Assembly (NCBI GenBank): GCA_050743265.1 | Contig: JBOGEN010000032.1 | Location: 1-38,446, forward strand | Length of the DNA stretch: 38,446 nucleotides | Direction of reading: 5' to 3' | DNA from: JBOGEN01 sp050743265 | Lineage (GTDB): Bacteria; Actinomycetota; Actinomycetes; JBOGEN01 | The notes under the pieces: generated by a model | Seen by the model: the letters and a program-made list of their open reading frames with translations, nothing else | What the model was told of the DNA's origin: nothing | The model's database searches: none | Shown: positions 37,306-38,446 of the stretch, piece by piece | Layout of the letters: each line of letters starts with the position of its first letter | How positions within the stretch are numbered: the stretch's first letter is position 1 | Position numbers and translations under genes: made by a program

Positions 37306-38304
37306 ATGACCGAGACATTGCCCGCGCTGCCGGCGGGGCTGATCCTTCGCGCTCCGGCCGCCCAGGACGCCGAGGCGCTGCTCGCCCTCGTCCACGCGTA
37401 CGACGTCGCGATGATCGGGCACCCCGACTTCACGCTCGAGGACGTCCACGACGAGCTCAGCGACAATCGGGTCGACCTCGCGCGCGGCAGCTGGGTTGTC
37501 GCGGACGCTGACGGTGCCCTGCTCGGCTGGGCGTACGTCGTCGAGCAAGGCGTCGAGGCCGACGGCACGCTGGCCCTCGACGGGGACGTCACCGTGCACC
37601 CGGATGTTGCCGACGCCCTTGGGCCGGTGCTCGTCGCCCGGGTGGTCGCCCGGGTCGGTGAGGTCGCGGCCGAGCGCGGCGCGGCGTCGGGCCGGGTCGA
37701 CTGCTTCCTCGTGTCCACCGACCAGCGCGGTGCCCGGTGGCGCGAGGCGGCGGGGTTCGCCTGCGTCCGGCGCTTCAGCCGTCTGGAGACGGCGCTGCCT
37801 GCCGAGGTCGCGTTCCCCCCGCTGCCCGCCGGCGTGACGATCCGGGGCATCGACGGGGTGCAGGACTGGCCACTCGTCCACCGCCTGCTGTACGCCACGT
37901 TCGCGGGGCACTTCGGCATCGTCACCGAGCCGTACGAGACGTGGGCGGAGCGGATGTCCTCGGCGAACACGACCGACACGACCCAGTGGTTCGTGGCACG
38001 CCTGGACGGTGAGCCGGCCGGCCTGGTCATGGGTGCGGAGCAATGGGTCGAGGCGAACGGCGGCTGGGTGAAGAACCTCGGTGTCATGCCCGCGTACCGG
38101 GGGCGCGGGCTTGGGCGCCTGCTGCTTCGCCACGCGATGGCGGACATGGCCCGCCGAGGCCGTACCCAGGTCGGGCTCGGCGTGGACACGAAGAACGAGA
38201 CGGGCGCGCTCGCGCTGTACGAGTCGCTGGGCTTCGCGCCGGTGTACGCCGCCGACGTGTGGCGCCTGGTCGTCCCCGCGAGCGAACGGGCCGGCAGCGC
38301 GTAG
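37306..38304 (+). CDS. tandem two-domain GNAT N-acetyltransferase
   Basis: 332 aa with two GNAT halves. The N-terminal half (about 10-165) is degenerate, with no clear Q/R-X-X-G-X-G/A loop. The C-terminal half (about 180-320) has the acetyl-CoA motif VMPAYRGRGLGRLLL near residue 263 and the ETGALALYESLGF motif B near 305. Two-domain GNATs include MshD, but the motifs do not point specifically to it. Substrate unknown. Start ATG 37306 is 7 nt after CAGAGT, a possible variant -10. The stop is 2 bp from the 3' end of the convergent oxidoreductase. Confidence 0.87.
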   Translation: MTETLPALPAGLILRAPAAQDAEALLALVHAYDVAMIGHPDFTLEDVHDELSDNRVDLARGSWVVADADGALLGWAYVVEQGVEADGTLALDGDVTVHPDVADALGPVLVARVVARVGEVAAERGAASGRVDCFLVSTDQRGARWREAAGFACVRRFSRLETALPAEVAFPPLPAGVTIRGIDGVQDWPLVHRLLYATFAGHFGIVTEPYETWAERMSSANTTDTTQWFVARLDGEPAGLVMGAEQWVEANGGWVKNLGVMPAYRGRGLGRLLLRHAMADMARRGRTQVGLGVDTKNETGALALYESLGFAPVYAADVWRLVVPASERAGSA

Positions 38305-38306
38305 CC

Positions 38307-38446
38307 TCAGCGGACCTCGAGCACGACCTTGCCGAACTGGGTGGACTCCTCAAGCGCGCGGTGCCCCTCGGCTGCGTCCGCGATCGGCAGCACGCGGTCG
38401 ATGATCGGGCGTACCGCGCCGGACTCGACGAGCGGCCACACGTTCT
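38307..38446 (-). CDS. C-terminal end of a quinone oxidoreductase/zinc-type alcohol dehydrogenase (MDR) protein, truncated by the window
   Basis: Only the last 46 codons are in the window. The peptide reads VRPIIDRVLPIADAAEGHRA followed by a FGKVVLEV ending, the standard C-terminus of medium-chain dehydrogenases of the NADPH:quinone reductase group. The stop is TGA at 38309-38307. The catalytic and Rossmann parts lie beyond the right edge. Confidence 0.85.
   Translation of the reverse strand, partial: NVWPLVESGAVRPIIDRVLPIADAAEGHRALEESTQFGKVVLEVR

Overview
The window is high-GC actinobacterial DNA (class Actinomycetia). Support comes from strong GC bias with frequent GTG starts, a Bpa-type proteasome activator ending in a Tyr-Leu tail, a DUF5926/SEC-C protein, a DUF4446 protein, and many genes whose start codon lies 6-7 nt after a TANNNT -10 element, the arrangement of actinobacterial leaderless mRNAs. 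I cannot name the genus. I see no insertion sequence, integrase, CRISPR array, tRNA or rRNA. The neighbourhood reads as chromosomal core with one signalling island.

Layout. 1-3.1 kb: menaquinone entry enzymes, the 3' part of menD and a convergent isochorismate synthase. 3.3-4.5 kb: a DoxX membrane protein divergent from a Cys-rich winged-helix regulator. 4.6-6.7 kb: a CoA hydrolase/transferase and an Fpg/Nei DNA glycosylase. 6.7-10.3 kb: dTDP-rhamnose synthesis, rmlA-rmlB-rmlD coupled by ATGA overlaps and rmlC convergent. 10.4-12.5 kb: an SSI-like lipoprotein, a rhodanese and an AAA ATPase with a palindrome-rich promoter. 12.5-19.9 kb: a signalling island with a small helical protein, a stand-alone CheB, a CheR-PAS-coiled coil-PAS protein, a PAS-GAF protein, a PAS-GAF-SpoIIE-HATPase protein (frameshifted here) and a pentapeptide-repeat protein. 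No receptor, CheA or CheW is present. 20.0-21.5 kb: a TPP riboswitch driving an NCS1 transporter. 21.5-26.8 kb: YdeI-like protein, GDPD, small ATP-binding protein, DUF5926, a strong hairpin with a promoter in front of it, arginine deiminase and a GDT1-family transporter. 26.9-31.0 kb: asparagine synthase, larC-larB and DUF4446. 31.0-38.4 kb: pheA, YihY, PAP2, serS, two HAD phosphatases, bpa, a double GNAT protein and the 3' end of a quinone-oxidoreductase-like gene.

Working together: rmlABCD make dTDP-L-rhamnose for the envelope. larB and larC make the nickel-pincer cofactor, but larE and larA are not here. serS and the two HAD genes form a GTGA-coupled operon. The signalling island pairs methylation enzymes with PAS/GAF sensing and a PP2C phosphatase, with matching coiled coils in two of its proteins.

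Two patterns run across the window. One is the leaderless-type promoter, at about ten genes. The other is short tandem duplication of the sequence around stop codons, seen at five gene ends.
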